Shown here: piece by piece, positions 1-12,500 of the stretch
How positions within the stretch are numbered: the stretch's first letter is position 1
Layout of the letters: the number at the start of each line of letters is the position of its first letter
Assembly: GCA_030524475.1 (NCBI GenBank)
Contig: JAUNGO010000017.1
Span: 1-41,228, forward strand
From: Eggerthellaceae bacterium
GTDB taxonomy: Bacteria > Actinomycetota > Coriobacteriia > Coriobacteriales > Eggerthellaceae
Length of the DNA stretch: 41,228 bases
Reading direction: 5' to 3'
The notes under the pieces: generated by a model
Seen by the model: only the letters and a program-made list of their open reading frames with translations
What the model was told of the DNA's origin: nothing
The model's database searches: none
Made by a program: the position numbers and the translations under genes

Positions 1-3
1 TGG

Positions 4-45
4 AAGGGCCCGGGAGGGGATTCCCCCTCCCGGGCCCTTTTTGCG
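4..45 (+). terminator. Intrinsic terminator of an upstream gene outside the window
   Basis: A near-perfect GC-rich hairpin (arms reading AGGGCCCGGGAGGGG and CCCCTCCCGGGCCCT around a short loop) is followed directly by a run of five T. It most likely ends a rightward gene lying before base 1. Confidence 0.85.
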
Positions 46-167
46 TTTCGGGGCGCGTGCAGGGCCGCGCGGGGGATTGCCGGCGCCCGCCGCGTCCTTC
101 GCCGCCGCTCGTCGGTTGCGGGCGTGTTAATTCTTTGGCTGGGCGTTTCGGCTGATCGCTTCGCACG

Positions 168-173
168 TATAAT
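168..173 (+). promoter_or_regulatory. -10 box for the HEAT-like gene
   Basis: A perfect TATAAT lies here with only a weak -35 (TTTCGG around 146). Transcription would start near base 180. That leaves almost no leader before the ATG at 186 and favours the TTG at 213 as the real start. Confidence 0.55.
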
Positions 174-212
174 GTCTTTGAGCAGATGATACGCGAGAAA
201 AGGACGAATACG

Positions 213-815
213 TTGGCTGAGAAAAAGCAAGATGCGGCAACGGCGGAAGAGACTGTCGAACTCGAAAAGAAACTCGATACATTGGTTGAGGCGCTTTCCA
301 ACGGCTCGCGTCGCGAGCGACAGCAGGCGGCTCAATCTATTTCCCAAATCGCCAAGACTCAGCCTGAATTGCTTGTTCCGTATGCGAACGATTTGGTCGA
401 CGCACTGAATCGTCCCGAGGCGCAAACGCGTTGGGAGGTTCTCGACGTGCTGACTGCGCTTGTTCCCTATGAGTCTCGCACGTGCGACAAAGCCCTTGTG
501 GGCGCCGAGACTGCGCTGTTCGATGAGGACAGCGGCCCGCTTCGCTTGGCGGCGATGCGCTTTCTGTGCAAGCTGGGCGCAACGACGGAGAATCGCTCCG
601 AGAAAGCCTGGCCGCTCATTGACGAGGGCATTCAGTGCTACCACGGCGATCTGGAGTTTCAGGATATGCTGCTTGCGGTGATCGACTTTTCGACTGGCAA
701 GCTTTCCGACAAGGTGAAGCAAGAGCTCGTTGCCCGCATGAAGTTCGACGCCGACAACGGCAAGGGGGCGCTCAAGAAGCGTGCCTCCCTCATTGTAGAA
801 AATGCGTCGCGCTAG
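213..815 (+). CDS. HEAT-repeat-like helical protein, function unknown
   Basis: About 200 residues, soluble, no signal peptide or membrane segment. Residues 15-190 are a run of amphipathic helices with HEAT/ARM-like spacing (for example ALSNGSRRERQQAAQSISQI and GPLRLAAMRFLCKLG), which suggests a protein-binding scaffold. An in-frame ATG exists at 186, but TTG at 213 has a good ribosome binding site (GAAAAGGA, 9 bases upstream) and fits the -10 box at 168, so it is preferred. The gene is monocistronic: own promoter and a hairpin-plus-T terminator before icd. Neighbours do not reveal its role. Homologues of this size occur as hypothetical proteins in actinobacteria; I know no experimental function. 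Confidence 0.8.
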   Translation: MAEKKQDAATAEETVELEKKLDTLVEALSNGSRRERQQAAQSISQIAKTQPELLVPYANDLVDALNRPEAQTRWEVLDVLTALVPYESRTCDKALVGAETALFDEDSGPLRLAAMRFLCKLGATTENRSEKAWPLIDEGIQCYHGDLEFQDMLLAVIDFSTGKLSDKVKQELVARMKFDADNGKGALKKRASLIVENASR

Positions 816-840
816 TTTTCGCAGTTCGCGGTGTAAAAAT

Positions 841-885
841 ACGAAGTGAGTGCGCCTTGTTCTTTCAAGGTGTGGCTTCGTTTTT
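841..885 (+). terminator. Probable terminator after the HEAT-like gene
   Basis: Imperfect hairpin with outer arms ACGAAG/CTTCGT and inner arms CCTTG/CAAGG, ending in five T. It lies between the HEAT-like gene and icd. Confidence 0.55.
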
Positions 886-913
886 GCACGCCCCTGAGAT
901 AAGGAGTTAAGTT

Positions 914-2023
914 ATGGCCTCCCATACGGTAACGCTTATTCCCGGTGATGGAATTGGCTCGGAAACGTCGGCTGCGATGCAGCGCGTCGTGGCGGCAAGC
1001 GGCGTTGACATCACGTGGGAGGTGGCTCCGGCGGGCGCGGCGTGTTTGGAGGAATACGGCGCAGTGCTGCCCGACTCGACCGTCGAGGCGGTGCGGCGCA
1101 ACAAGGTGGCCATCAAAGGGCCCATCACCACGCCGGTAGGTACGGGCTTTCGCAGCGTGAACGTGGCGCTGCGCAAGGCGCTGGGCTTGTACGTGTGTCT
1201 GCGCCCCGTGTGGTCGATTCCGGGGGCGGGCGGGCGCTACGCTGACGTTGACCTAGTGATCGTGCGCGAAAACTCCGAGGATCTCTATGCGGGAATCGAG
1301 TTCGAGGAAGGCTCCGACGATACGCGCGAACTCATTGACTTCGTGGAGGCGCGCGGTGCCGGCTCCATTCGTCCCGACTCGGGCATTTCCATCAAGCCGA
1401 TCTCGGTGACGGCGACGCGCAACATCGTCGAGTACGCGTTCGAGTATGCGCTGGCGCACGGGCGCCGCAAGGTGACGGCGGTGCACAAGGCGAACATCAT
1501 GAAGCACTCCGACGGCCTGTTCCTGCGCGAGGCGCGCGAGGTGGCGAAACGCTACGAAGGGCGCGTGGCGTTCGACGACCGTATCGTCGACGCGTTCTGC
1601 ATGAACATGGTGATGGACCCCGCGCAGTTCGACGTGGTGGTGTTCCCGAACTTGTACGGCGACATCGCCAGCGACTTGGCGGCGGGCCTGGTGGGCGGTT
1701 TGGGAATCGCCCCCGGCGCGAACATCGGGCGCGACTACGCGGTGTTCGAGGCGGTGCACGGCTCGGCGCCCGACATCGCGGGGAAGAACCTGGCGAACCC
1801 CACGGCCGAGATCCTGTCGGCGGCGATGATGCTCGACCACCTGCGCGAGCGCGAGGCGGCGGCGCTGATTCGCCAGGCGGTTTCGGCCGTGTATGCGCAG
1901 GGGACGTGCCTGACGGGCGACATTCGCCGCGCGACGGGGTCGGACGTGCCGGCGGCCACGTGCACGGCGTTTACCGACGCACTGGTGGCGGAGTTGGAGC
2001 GCCTGCGCGCTGAAAGGGAGTAA
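914..2023 (+). CDS. icd: NAD-dependent isocitrate dehydrogenase
   Basis: Oxidatively decarboxylates isocitrate to 2-oxoglutarate in the cytoplasm. The 369-residue protein belongs to the isocitrate/isopropylmalate dehydrogenase family. Visible hallmarks: the N-terminal IPGDGIGSE, RENSEDLYAGIE at about 118-129, HKANIMKHSDGLF with the catalytic lysine, NLYGDIASDL with metal-binding aspartates, and HGSAPDIAGK. In that last motif Asp287-Ile288 occupy the positions that are Lys-Tyr in NADP-specific E. coli enzyme, which points to NAD. AAGGAG precedes the ATG by 7 bases. Only 3 bases separate its stop from acnA, so the two are surely co-transcribed. Homoisocitrate or 3-isopropylmalate dehydrogenase are alternatives, but the aconitase partner and RENSED motif favour isocitrate. 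Confidence 0.92.
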   Translation: MASHTVTLIPGDGIGSETSAAMQRVVAASGVDITWEVAPAGAACLEEYGAVLPDSTVEAVRRNKVAIKGPITTPVGTGFRSVNVALRKALGLYVCLRPVWSIPGAGGRYADVDLVIVRENSEDLYAGIEFEEGSDDTRELIDFVEARGAGSIRPDSGISIKPISVTATRNIVEYAFEYALAHGRRKVTAVHKANIMKHSDGLFLREAREVAKRYEGRVAFDDRIVDAFCMNMVMDPAQFDVVVFPNLYGDIASDLAAGLVGGLGIAPGANIGRDYAVFEAVHGSAPDIAGKNLANPTAEILSAAMMLDHLREREAAALIRQAVSAVYAQGTCLTGDIRRATGSDVPAATCTAFTDALVAELERLRAERE

Positions 2024-2026
2024 ACC

Positions 2027-4714
<2,688 letters not shown>

Positions 4715-4723
<9 letters not shown>

Positions 4724-4741
4724 CCCGCCAAGCAGCGGGCG
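4715..4741 (+). terminator. Weak hairpin after acnA
   Basis: GCCCGC/GCGGGC arms overlap the acnA stop codon region, but no T tract follows, so termination here is uncertain. Confidence 0.3.
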
Positions 4742-4831
4742 TCTAAACAACGGCATATTTCATTGCGCGTCGTTAACGGGTGAACACGCGAGCAGTCAAC
4801 GCGACAAACGCCCCGTCCCCCTTGCCGTCTT

Positions 4832-4866
4832 TATAGTATCGTAAATTAGTAACTTATGATACTATA
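4832..4866. promoter_or_regulatory. AT-rich palindrome upstream of the ATPase gene
   Basis: Two 13-base arms (TATAGTATCGTAA and TTATGATACTATA, one mismatch) flank the 9-base spacer ATTAGTAAC, 44 bases before the ATPase start. The segment is strikingly AT-rich for this genome and contains -10-like words (TATGAT, TATAAA), so it is probably both promoter and operator. The regulator is not identified. Confidence 0.55.
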
Positions 4867-4909
4867 AAAATGTCTGAACGAATCCACGCTCGGAAGGGGG
4901 GCGATTTTC

Positions 4910-6322
4910 ATGTCCTTTGTCGGCCGGGAGCGTGAGCTTCAAACGCTCGAAAACCTTTACAAAACGGACGTTTTCCAGATGCCCGTTATTTACGGGCGCC
5001 GCCGCGTGGGAAAGACAAGCCTCATCAATCGTTTCATCGAGGGCAAGCCCGCAGTGGTTTTCACGGCGCAAGAGTCGAGCGAGAAGGAGAACCTTGCGCT
5101 GCTGAGCAGGGCAATATTTGCCCTCTCGGCGACAAACGGTCCGTTTGACATCGACGCGCCGGCGCCTGTGTTCGATTCGTTCGAGGCGGCGCTTGACCAA
5201 CTTTTTCTGCTTGCGCGCAAGCGGCGCATCGTGTTCGTCATCGACGAATTCCCGTATTTGGCGCAAAGCTACAGGCCCATCTCTTCGCTGCTTCAGGCGA
5301 AAATAGACCGCGAAAAGGGAAGCAGCCGTCTGTTCCTCATTTTGTGCGGGTCGTCCATGAGCTTTATGGAGCACCAGGTGCTTGGTTACCAAAGCCCGCT
5401 CTACGGCCGCCGAACGGCGCAGATTAAGGTTCAGCCGTTCGACGTGTTCGACGCCGCGCGCATGCTTGAAGGCTTCTCGCCCGAGAATACGGTGGCGTGG
5501 TACGGCATGGTGGGGGGTGTGCCCCTTTACGTGGAGCAATGCGACACCGCCGCAACAATCGAGCAGAATATGGCGGAGCGGCTGCTGCGCGTCGATTCGT
5601 TTTTGTACGGCGAGCCCGATTTGTTCTTGCAGCAAGAGTTGCGCGAGCCGGCAATGTACAACGCCATTGTGAGGGCTATTGCGTCGGGCGCGGTCAAGTC
5701 CTCCGAAATAGCCGACACGACGGGCATGGCATCGGCGGTGGCGTCGGCATACCTCAAAAACCTGATTGAACTGGGCATTGTGGAAAAAGAACAGCCCGTT
5801 ATCGACGCGAATCGCAAGAAGGTGCGCTACCGCGTTTGCGACAACTTGTTCCGCTTCTGGTATCGCTTTGTTCCTTCGTACGCAACCCCTTTACAGGCAG
5901 GGCGGTGCAGCGAGGTCGCGCAAGCTATAACGCAACGGCACCTGTCAACCTATTTGGGCCCTACGTTCGAAGAGGTATGCCGCCAATGGGTTGTGCGTCA
6001 GATGGGCACGAGCGATATTCCGCTGGTGATGGACATAGGGCGTTGGTGGGGAAACGACCCGTCGCGCCGCGAGCAAGCCGAAATAGACTTAGTTGCCTTG
6101 TGCGACCAGGGGGAAGTGCTTTTTGCCGAGTGCAAGTGGCGCGAGAAGCTTACCGACGTAGACGTGCTGGAAACGCTGATGCATCGCAGCCAACTTGTCC
6201 CTGCGAAGCAGCGCCACTTGCTTCTGTTCTCGAAGTCGGGCTACACCGCCGCCTGTGCCGAGCGCGCGCAAAGGGAAGGCGTGAGGTTGGTGACGCTTAA
6301 CGACATGGGAATCAGGGGCTGA
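4910..6322 (+). CDS. AAA ATPase with C-terminal PD-(D/E)XK nuclease-like domain (DUF234 type)
   Basis: 470 residues. The N-terminal half is an archaeal-type AAA ATPase: FVGRERELQTL at residue 3, Walker A GRRRVGKTSL near 26-36, Walker B IVFVIDEFPYL, and a sensor-like LILCGSSMSFM. A winged-helix segment follows (about 250-300, SSEIADTTGMASAVASAYLK). The C-terminus has EIDLVALCDQGEVLFAECKW, where Asp393, Glu407 and Lys409 fit a PD-(D/E)XK nuclease core. The family is widespread and often mobile; its cellular role is not settled, with defence and selfish-element roles proposed. AGGGGGG lies just before the ATG. The gene stands alone behind an AT-rich palindrome and before an inverted repeat, consistent with acquisition as a single cassette. 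Confidence 0.85.
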   Translation: MSFVGRERELQTLENLYKTDVFQMPVIYGRRRVGKTSLINRFIEGKPAVVFTAQESSEKENLALLSRAIFALSATNGPFDIDAPAPVFDSFEAALDQLFLLARKRRIVFVIDEFPYLAQSYRPISSLLQAKIDREKGSSRLFLILCGSSMSFMEHQVLGYQSPLYGRRTAQIKVQPFDVFDAARMLEGFSPENTVAWYGMVGGVPLYVEQCDTAATIEQNMAERLLRVDSFLYGEPDLFLQQELREPAMYNAIVRAIASGAVKSSEIADTTGMASAVASAYLKNLIELGIVEKEQPVIDANRKKVRYRVCDNLFRFWYRFVPSYATPLQAGRCSEVAQAITQRHLSTYLGPTFEEVCRQWVVRQMGTSDIPLVMDIGRWWGNDPSRREQAEIDLVALCDQGEVLFAECKWREKLTDVDVLETLMHRSQLVPAKQRHLLLFSKSGYTAACAERAQREGVRLVTLNDMGIRG

Positions 6323-6341
6323 GGTTTCAGTGTCGAGTGAC

Positions 6342-6423
6342 AAAGGGACAGGTCGTTTGTCGCATTGACAGAGCGCAGGAGAGCGAATGATCTCTCGCAA
6401 TGTGACGAACGACCTGTCCCTTT
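6342..6423. repeat. REP-like inverted repeat after the ATPase gene
   Basis: 26-base arms at 6342-6367 and 6398-6423 match at 24 of 26 positions (core AAAGGGACAGGTCGTT) around a 30-base loop. As RNA it would be a strong hairpin and could also end the ATPase transcript. A solitary related half (GACAAACGCCCCGTCCCC) lies near 4802-4821. Confidence 0.85.
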
Positions 6424-6479
6424 ATCGTATTAGCGCAGGGTTCGCCATTTGCTTGAAGGTGCTTTCCATCGAGGTGTTT

Positions 6480-6485
6480 TATAAT
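6480..6485 (+). promoter_or_regulatory. -10 box for the surface protein gene
   Basis: Perfect TATAAT about 100 bases before the chosen start. A TTGAAG at 6453 is 21 bases upstream, too far for a classical -35, so the promoter may need an activator. Confidence 0.45.
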
Positions 6486-6588
6486 ATTTTGTGTTAGAGG
6501 GCTTCGCGCTGCAATTTGATTGCTTATGGTGGCGGGCGAAGTCGGTTTGTGCGCAAAGTATTTCATTCGAGGAAAGCAGAGGCTAGCG

Positions 6589-9500
6589 ATGCTGCGGAGT
6601 GAGAAAGCAGAAAAACGCATCGGGGGGGGGGTCACAAATAGCGCTCTGTATGTAGCGTTGGTGATCGCTTTGGCGCTTGTGCTGGGCTTGGGGATCGCGC
6701 CCACGGTTGCGCAGGCGGACACGCAGGATGATGCGGCGTCAGATACGGTTGTTGATGGCTCGAGTTTTAACAGCTACCTGGATTATCTGAAAGATGAGCA
6801 GGGCAATTACTCCACGGTGAATGTTGGTCGTATCTGGACTGACAAGTCGGTGTTCAATCAGGGCTTTTCGTTTACCCTTGGCGATCTTACAGATCAGAAG
6901 GTTGAGAAAGGCAACTCGGATTTCCTTGTGGCGCTTTCCGCCCTATCCTCCGCCTCGACTCCAAGCATGACCTACACCCAGCCCCTCGACATCGTGCTTG
7001 TGCTGGACGTGTCGGGTTCGATGAATGATCCGATTTCCTATACCAAGACATACAATGTCCCTAACTACAATGATGGCTCCACGTATTTCTGGGTTCAGGA
7101 CGATATTATGTCCAGATTGTACTGGAGAGACGATAGGAGCGGTTGGTGTTATTACGATTACGACGGCATAAAAAACTATGTGCGCGTGCAACCTAAGACC
7201 AGTGAGAGCGATAATAATTCCACGCATCATCAGTTTTACGTTGGAGATTCAGCATCGGGCTCTAAGATGGATGCCCTCAAGAGCGCAGTGAACTCGTTCA
7301 TTGGTTCAGTTGCAGAGCAGAATGAATCTATTCTCAACGCTGACCAGAGACATGAAATCTCAATCGTTAAATTTGCCAGCAACAGCTATGTCGATAGCGG
7401 CATGGACAGCGTTGGGAACGAAAAAGACGGCAGTACTAATTACTCACAAATCGTGAGCGACATGACTGATAATGTGGAATTTCTCGAGGAAAGCGTGGGT
7501 CAATTAACTGCTGGTGGTTATACGGCGGCGGATTATGGCTTGACGTTGGCAAATCGTGTGCTTGGCACCGATGAAAAATCCGGCGCGGATCACGGTGCGC
7601 GTGCGGATGCCCAAAAAATCGTGGTCTTCTTTACCGATGGTGAACCGAATCACGTCAGTGGCTTCGATTCTGATGTTGCAACAACAGCGATAGAGCAAGC
7701 GGGCTCGCTCAAGGATGCAGGCGCGCTTGTGTATTCCATCGCGGTGGTGGGGTCTGCTGACCCTTCAGCTGAAATCTCAAGCGCTACCGAGCGCAATATC
7801 AACGCCTATCTTCACGGTATTTCGAGCAATTATCCCAAAGCAGAGGGATGGAGCAACTCAGCTTGGAACCTTGGCGAGCGCGTTGAGGACTCAAATTACT
7901 ACGAAGCAGCTACGAACGCAGATGAGCTGAAAGGCATCTTCGATGAGATTTCACGTGAGGTTACGGCTGCAACGCGCATTCCTACATTGACTGAGGAGGG
8001 CAACTACAACCACAGCGGCTACATCACGATTACCGATCTGCTCGGCGACTATATGCAGGTGGATGGGTTCAAGGAAATCATCTATGGCGATGAGCGCTAT
8101 GCCTTTAAGGACTATGGATCGGTCGCAACAAAAGACGGAACCACCGTTGACACGTACACCTTTGAGAAAAAGGTGACGGGCAATACGGGAGGCTCGGCCA
8201 ACCTGCACAACATTCTTATCACGGTAACGCGGTCGGATGATCTCGCCACGGGCGACGTTGTTGAGGTGAAGATACCCGCCTCGCTCATTCCGCTGCGCCA
8301 CTTCTACGTGCATATTGATGGCGATACAAACGCAGCCACCATGACGGTGGACGAAAACTATCCTATCCGCCTGTTCTATGGTGTGAGCGTAAAAGACGGC
8401 GTCTTTACCGATGCGGTGGACGAGAACGGCGCTGTTACGCAGACGGCGCTTATCAAGCAGCCAGACGTGAAATTCAAGGAATACGCTGCACAACACCAGA
8501 CGGAGGACGGTTCGGGCGTGCTCTTTTACTCCAATGCCTGGGAGGCGGATTCCGACGGAAATCCAACAGAAAACGGCTGCACCACCTCTGTGTTTGAGCC
8601 GGCAGCGACCAATGGTTTCTACTATATCGGCACCGATAAGCCAGTGTATAAGGACGAAGGGTGCACGATTCAGGCAACGAAAGCAGATGTTGAAAACGCA
8701 CAATCCGGGACGATGTTTTACTACCAACGCCCGTACTACGTAACAACTGCACTTGAACCCTCTGATGGTGTGTTGCCGGCAAAGCAAGATACGGAAATTG
8801 TTGGGTTCCCGGCGTCGAATTTTGAAGTTGGCGGTGGCGAGGACAAGAGCTGGAAGGTTGTTGACAACAAAGTCTTCATTCTGTCGACAGCGCATCGTCT
8901 CTCGTCGATTAACGATTTGCACGCTACGAAAGACAATGCAAATGCAACCGGTACGGCGGAGAACATCATTAATCCCACGTGGAGCGAAGACTCCGACAAC
9001 GCGAACAACGTAGTGGTGTACTTGGGCAACAACGGTCGTTTGCAGGCAGAGCTTACCGGTTCGCTGGCGATTAGCAAAAGCGTGAACGCTGCCGAAGGCT
9101 TTACGGTGCCCGAGGATGGCGACTTTACGTTTACCGTTGCCCTAAAGGATGCAAGCGATAACGCGTTGTCCGGTAGCTACAACTATGCTGTCGTGGACAA
9201 AAACGGCAACCAGATCACAAACGGTCGGGGTGAGGGCATCGCCGGCGCCATTGAGAATGGAACCGGCAGCATCACGCTCAAGGCGGACCAGACGATTCTG
9301 ATATACGGCCTGCCAAATGGAGCAAAGTATACGGTTACAGAGGCGAAGGCCAATGGCTTTACCGCCTCCGCAACCGTGAACGGCGTCGCTGCTGAAGTGA
9401 CGAAGGATGCCAACGACAATGCCTCCGTGAGCGGGAGCATCGAGGCGGGTGTTGACTCGACGTTAGCAACAGGCGCCAAAATAACAACGGTCGCCTTCAC

Positions 9501-12500
9501 CAACACCTACAAACCCGACGAGGTGGTGCTGGGCAGCGGCACCGGTACCGCGCTCGCGGGGCAGAAGACTCTCGCGGGTCGTGCCTGGAAAGATGGCGAG
9601 ACGTTCAGCTTCACGCTGGAGCCGAAGGAGGAGACTAAGGCGCAGGGCGGCTACTCGTTCGGCACCGATGGGGACGGCAGCGCGAGAGCTTCGCTTGCCG
9701 CAACTGCGACGAAGCCGGAGAGCGGCGCCACCGCCCAGTTCGCCTTCGGCGACGTGGCGTTCTCCAAGCCGGGCGATTACACGTTCACCATCAAGGAGAA
9801 CGTGCCGGAAGAAACTAACAAAGCGGGCGGCATGACCTACGACGGGCACACTTGCACCGTGACGGTGAAAGTCAAGGACGACGATTCGGGCAAGCTCGTG
9901 CTCGACGGCGGTGTTACGTACAGCAATACTGATGCGCGAACCGATGCCGACCTTAATGCAACTGATAAGGCTGCGTTCACCAACACCTATAACGCCACGG
10001 TGTCCGAAAGCGAGACAGCCAAGACGAACGCGACGTTCTACAAGAAGCTCAGCGGTCGTAATTGGCTCGATTCCGACGAGTTCAGCTTTACGTTGGAGCC
10101 TGCTACCGAAGGTGCGCCCATGCCCACGGGCGCGGTGGACGGGAAAGTTACGGCAACGGTGAAGGGCTCGGAGGTAAGGAACGACGACGGGGCGATTCCG
10201 TTCAGCTTCGGTGAGATTCGGTTCACGCGCGAAAACCTGAAGAATGCGGACGACTCGTATGGTACGTCGCGGACATTCGAGTACCACGTGACGGAGAACG
10301 ATACGTCGATCCCGGGTGTGTACAAGGACGGACATACCGCCACGCTCAAAATCACGCTGACCGACAACGGTAACGGCACGTTGTCTGTTGCGACCACCGT
10401 TGTGGACGGCACGTTTACGAATACGTATTCTTCGAGCACGACGTATAACGCAAATGGCGTAGGTGGACTTAACCTTACTAAGACGCTGAACGGTCGAGAC
10501 ATGAAGTCGGGGCAGTTTGAATTCACCGTCACGGCGAAGGATGAGGCATCAGCTGCGAAGGCTGGGTTTGACGCCAGCAGCAAAACCAAGGTGGTAGCGG
10601 TTCCTTCTGATGCCCCCGATGGTCAAACGGTGACCATGCACCCGTTCTCGGGCATGATCTTCAACCAAGACGACAACGGTAAAACCTACGAGTACACCAT
10701 TGCGGAGAGCAAAGGCGGTGACACGTCTGCGGGTTATACCAACGATACCGCTGTGCACACGGTGAAGATTTCCGTTGCAGATGACGGTAGGGGTGCCATT
10801 TCCGTTACTACGACAGTCGATGGCGGCACGCCGGTTGTTTCTACGAAAGCTAACCCCCAGGTTGCAACGGTTTCGTTTACGAATAACTATGCTGCTACGG
10901 GCTCCCTTGACGGCAACGCTGCCGTGAAGATTGAGGCAACCAAGACGCTTGCCGGTCGCGCTATGACGGCTGGCGAGTTCTCGTTCAAGGTGGTGGACAA
11001 GAACAACACGGTGGTTGCGACGGGCTCCAATGCGGCGGCTGACGCGGGTGTGCCCGGAGTTGTAACGTTCGGTGCAATCAATTACAGCACCGAGAGCCTG
11101 AAACAGGCGGTTGCATCGGGGGCTGCAACCAAGGCGCAGAGCGGCGCCTATGTGTTCAAGTACCAGGTGTATGAAGTTTCCGATGCCGATACACTTCCTG
11201 CGGGCGTAACCCATAAGGAAGGCCGCTTTAGCATTACGGTGACGGTGACAGACAACGGTGACGGAACGCTGACCCCGAGCATCGCATATCCCGACGGCAT
11301 GACGTCGCTCTCGTTTGAGAACACCTACGATGCGGAGAGCGTGCAGGTTGGCTTGCGGGGCGCGAAGGTACTTTCCCTGGGTGACACCTCGCTCAGCACG
11401 ACGATTGCCGATGTTGCGAATAAGTTTACGTTTACGCTTGAGGGTGTTGATGGGGCGCCAACGCCCGAACCGTCGAAGGTGAGCAACGACGCCGCAGGCA
11501 ACGTCGATTTCGGAAACGTGACGTTTACGAAGACTATGCTTGAGAACGCAAGCGAGAAGACGTTTACCTACAAGGTTTCCGAGTCCGGTTCGGCTGATGG
11601 CGTTCAAAACGACACAGAGATAAAGACCTTCACGGTGACCGTGAAGGACAATGGGCAGGGAAAGCTCGTGGCGACTACGAGTCCCGCTTCCGGCGCTCTG
11701 TTTACCTTCGACAATACCTATAGCGTGGAGTCGACGTCTTCTTCGTTGACCGATAGCATTAAGGTGACTAAGACGCTCTCTGGTCGTACGCTGCACAAGG
11801 ATGACTTCACCTTCCAGCTCATTGAGGGCACGGGTGCTGATGCCAAGGTAGTTGCTACGGGTACTAACGATGCTGTTGGCATGGTGAGCATGGGTGCGGT
11901 GACGTTCGACAAGCCCGGTGTGCGGCAATTTACGCTTGTGGAAAAGAGCGCGACTGGTGATGGCGTGACGTACGATTCTGTCGTGTATGACGTGTTCGCT
12001 ACCGTTACCGACAGCCACGATGGCACGCTGAGCGTAGCATGGTCGCTAAGCAAGGACTCTCAAGATAGCGGCCAGACTGGCCTGACCTTCGCCAACACCT
12101 ACGACGCAGACCCGACTTCGGTGATGCTGGGAGCAGCTAAGACGCTCGCCGGCAAGGACGGCAGCGCGCTTGAGCTCGAGGACGGGCAATTCTCCTTCGA
12201 GCTGCGCGATGCTGGCGGCAAGGTTGTGGGGACGGCAACGAACGATGCCGATGGCCAGATTACGTTCCCTGCGCTGACGTTCGATAAAGTGGGCACGTAC
12301 ACCTACGAGATGTCCGAGGTTGCGGGCAACGTGAAGGGTATGACCTACGACGGTACCGTGTTCAAGGCGATCGTGACCGTGACCGACGACGGCAAAGGAC
12401 ACCTGAGCGCGTCGGTCGCCTACGACGGCGATGCGACGCCTGTGTTCGCCAACGTTTACAGTGCCGATGGCAACGGTGGTGGCGATCCGGACGATGGCGA

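Noticed and set aside
4910-6322. A multi-gene defence island around the ATPase/nuclease
   Set aside because: Neighbours on both sides are acnA and the surface protein; no methylase, helicase, toxin-antitoxin or integrase accompanies it.
6520-6588. Upstream TTG start for the surface protein
   Set aside because: It would put 23 residues before the signal peptide and lacks a ribosome binding site; ATG 6589 has both a site and a proper signal sequence.
10549-12018. Long minus-strand frames opposite the surface protein gene
   Set aside because: They mirror the repeat domains of the plus-strand gene and contain no recognisable domain or start signal.
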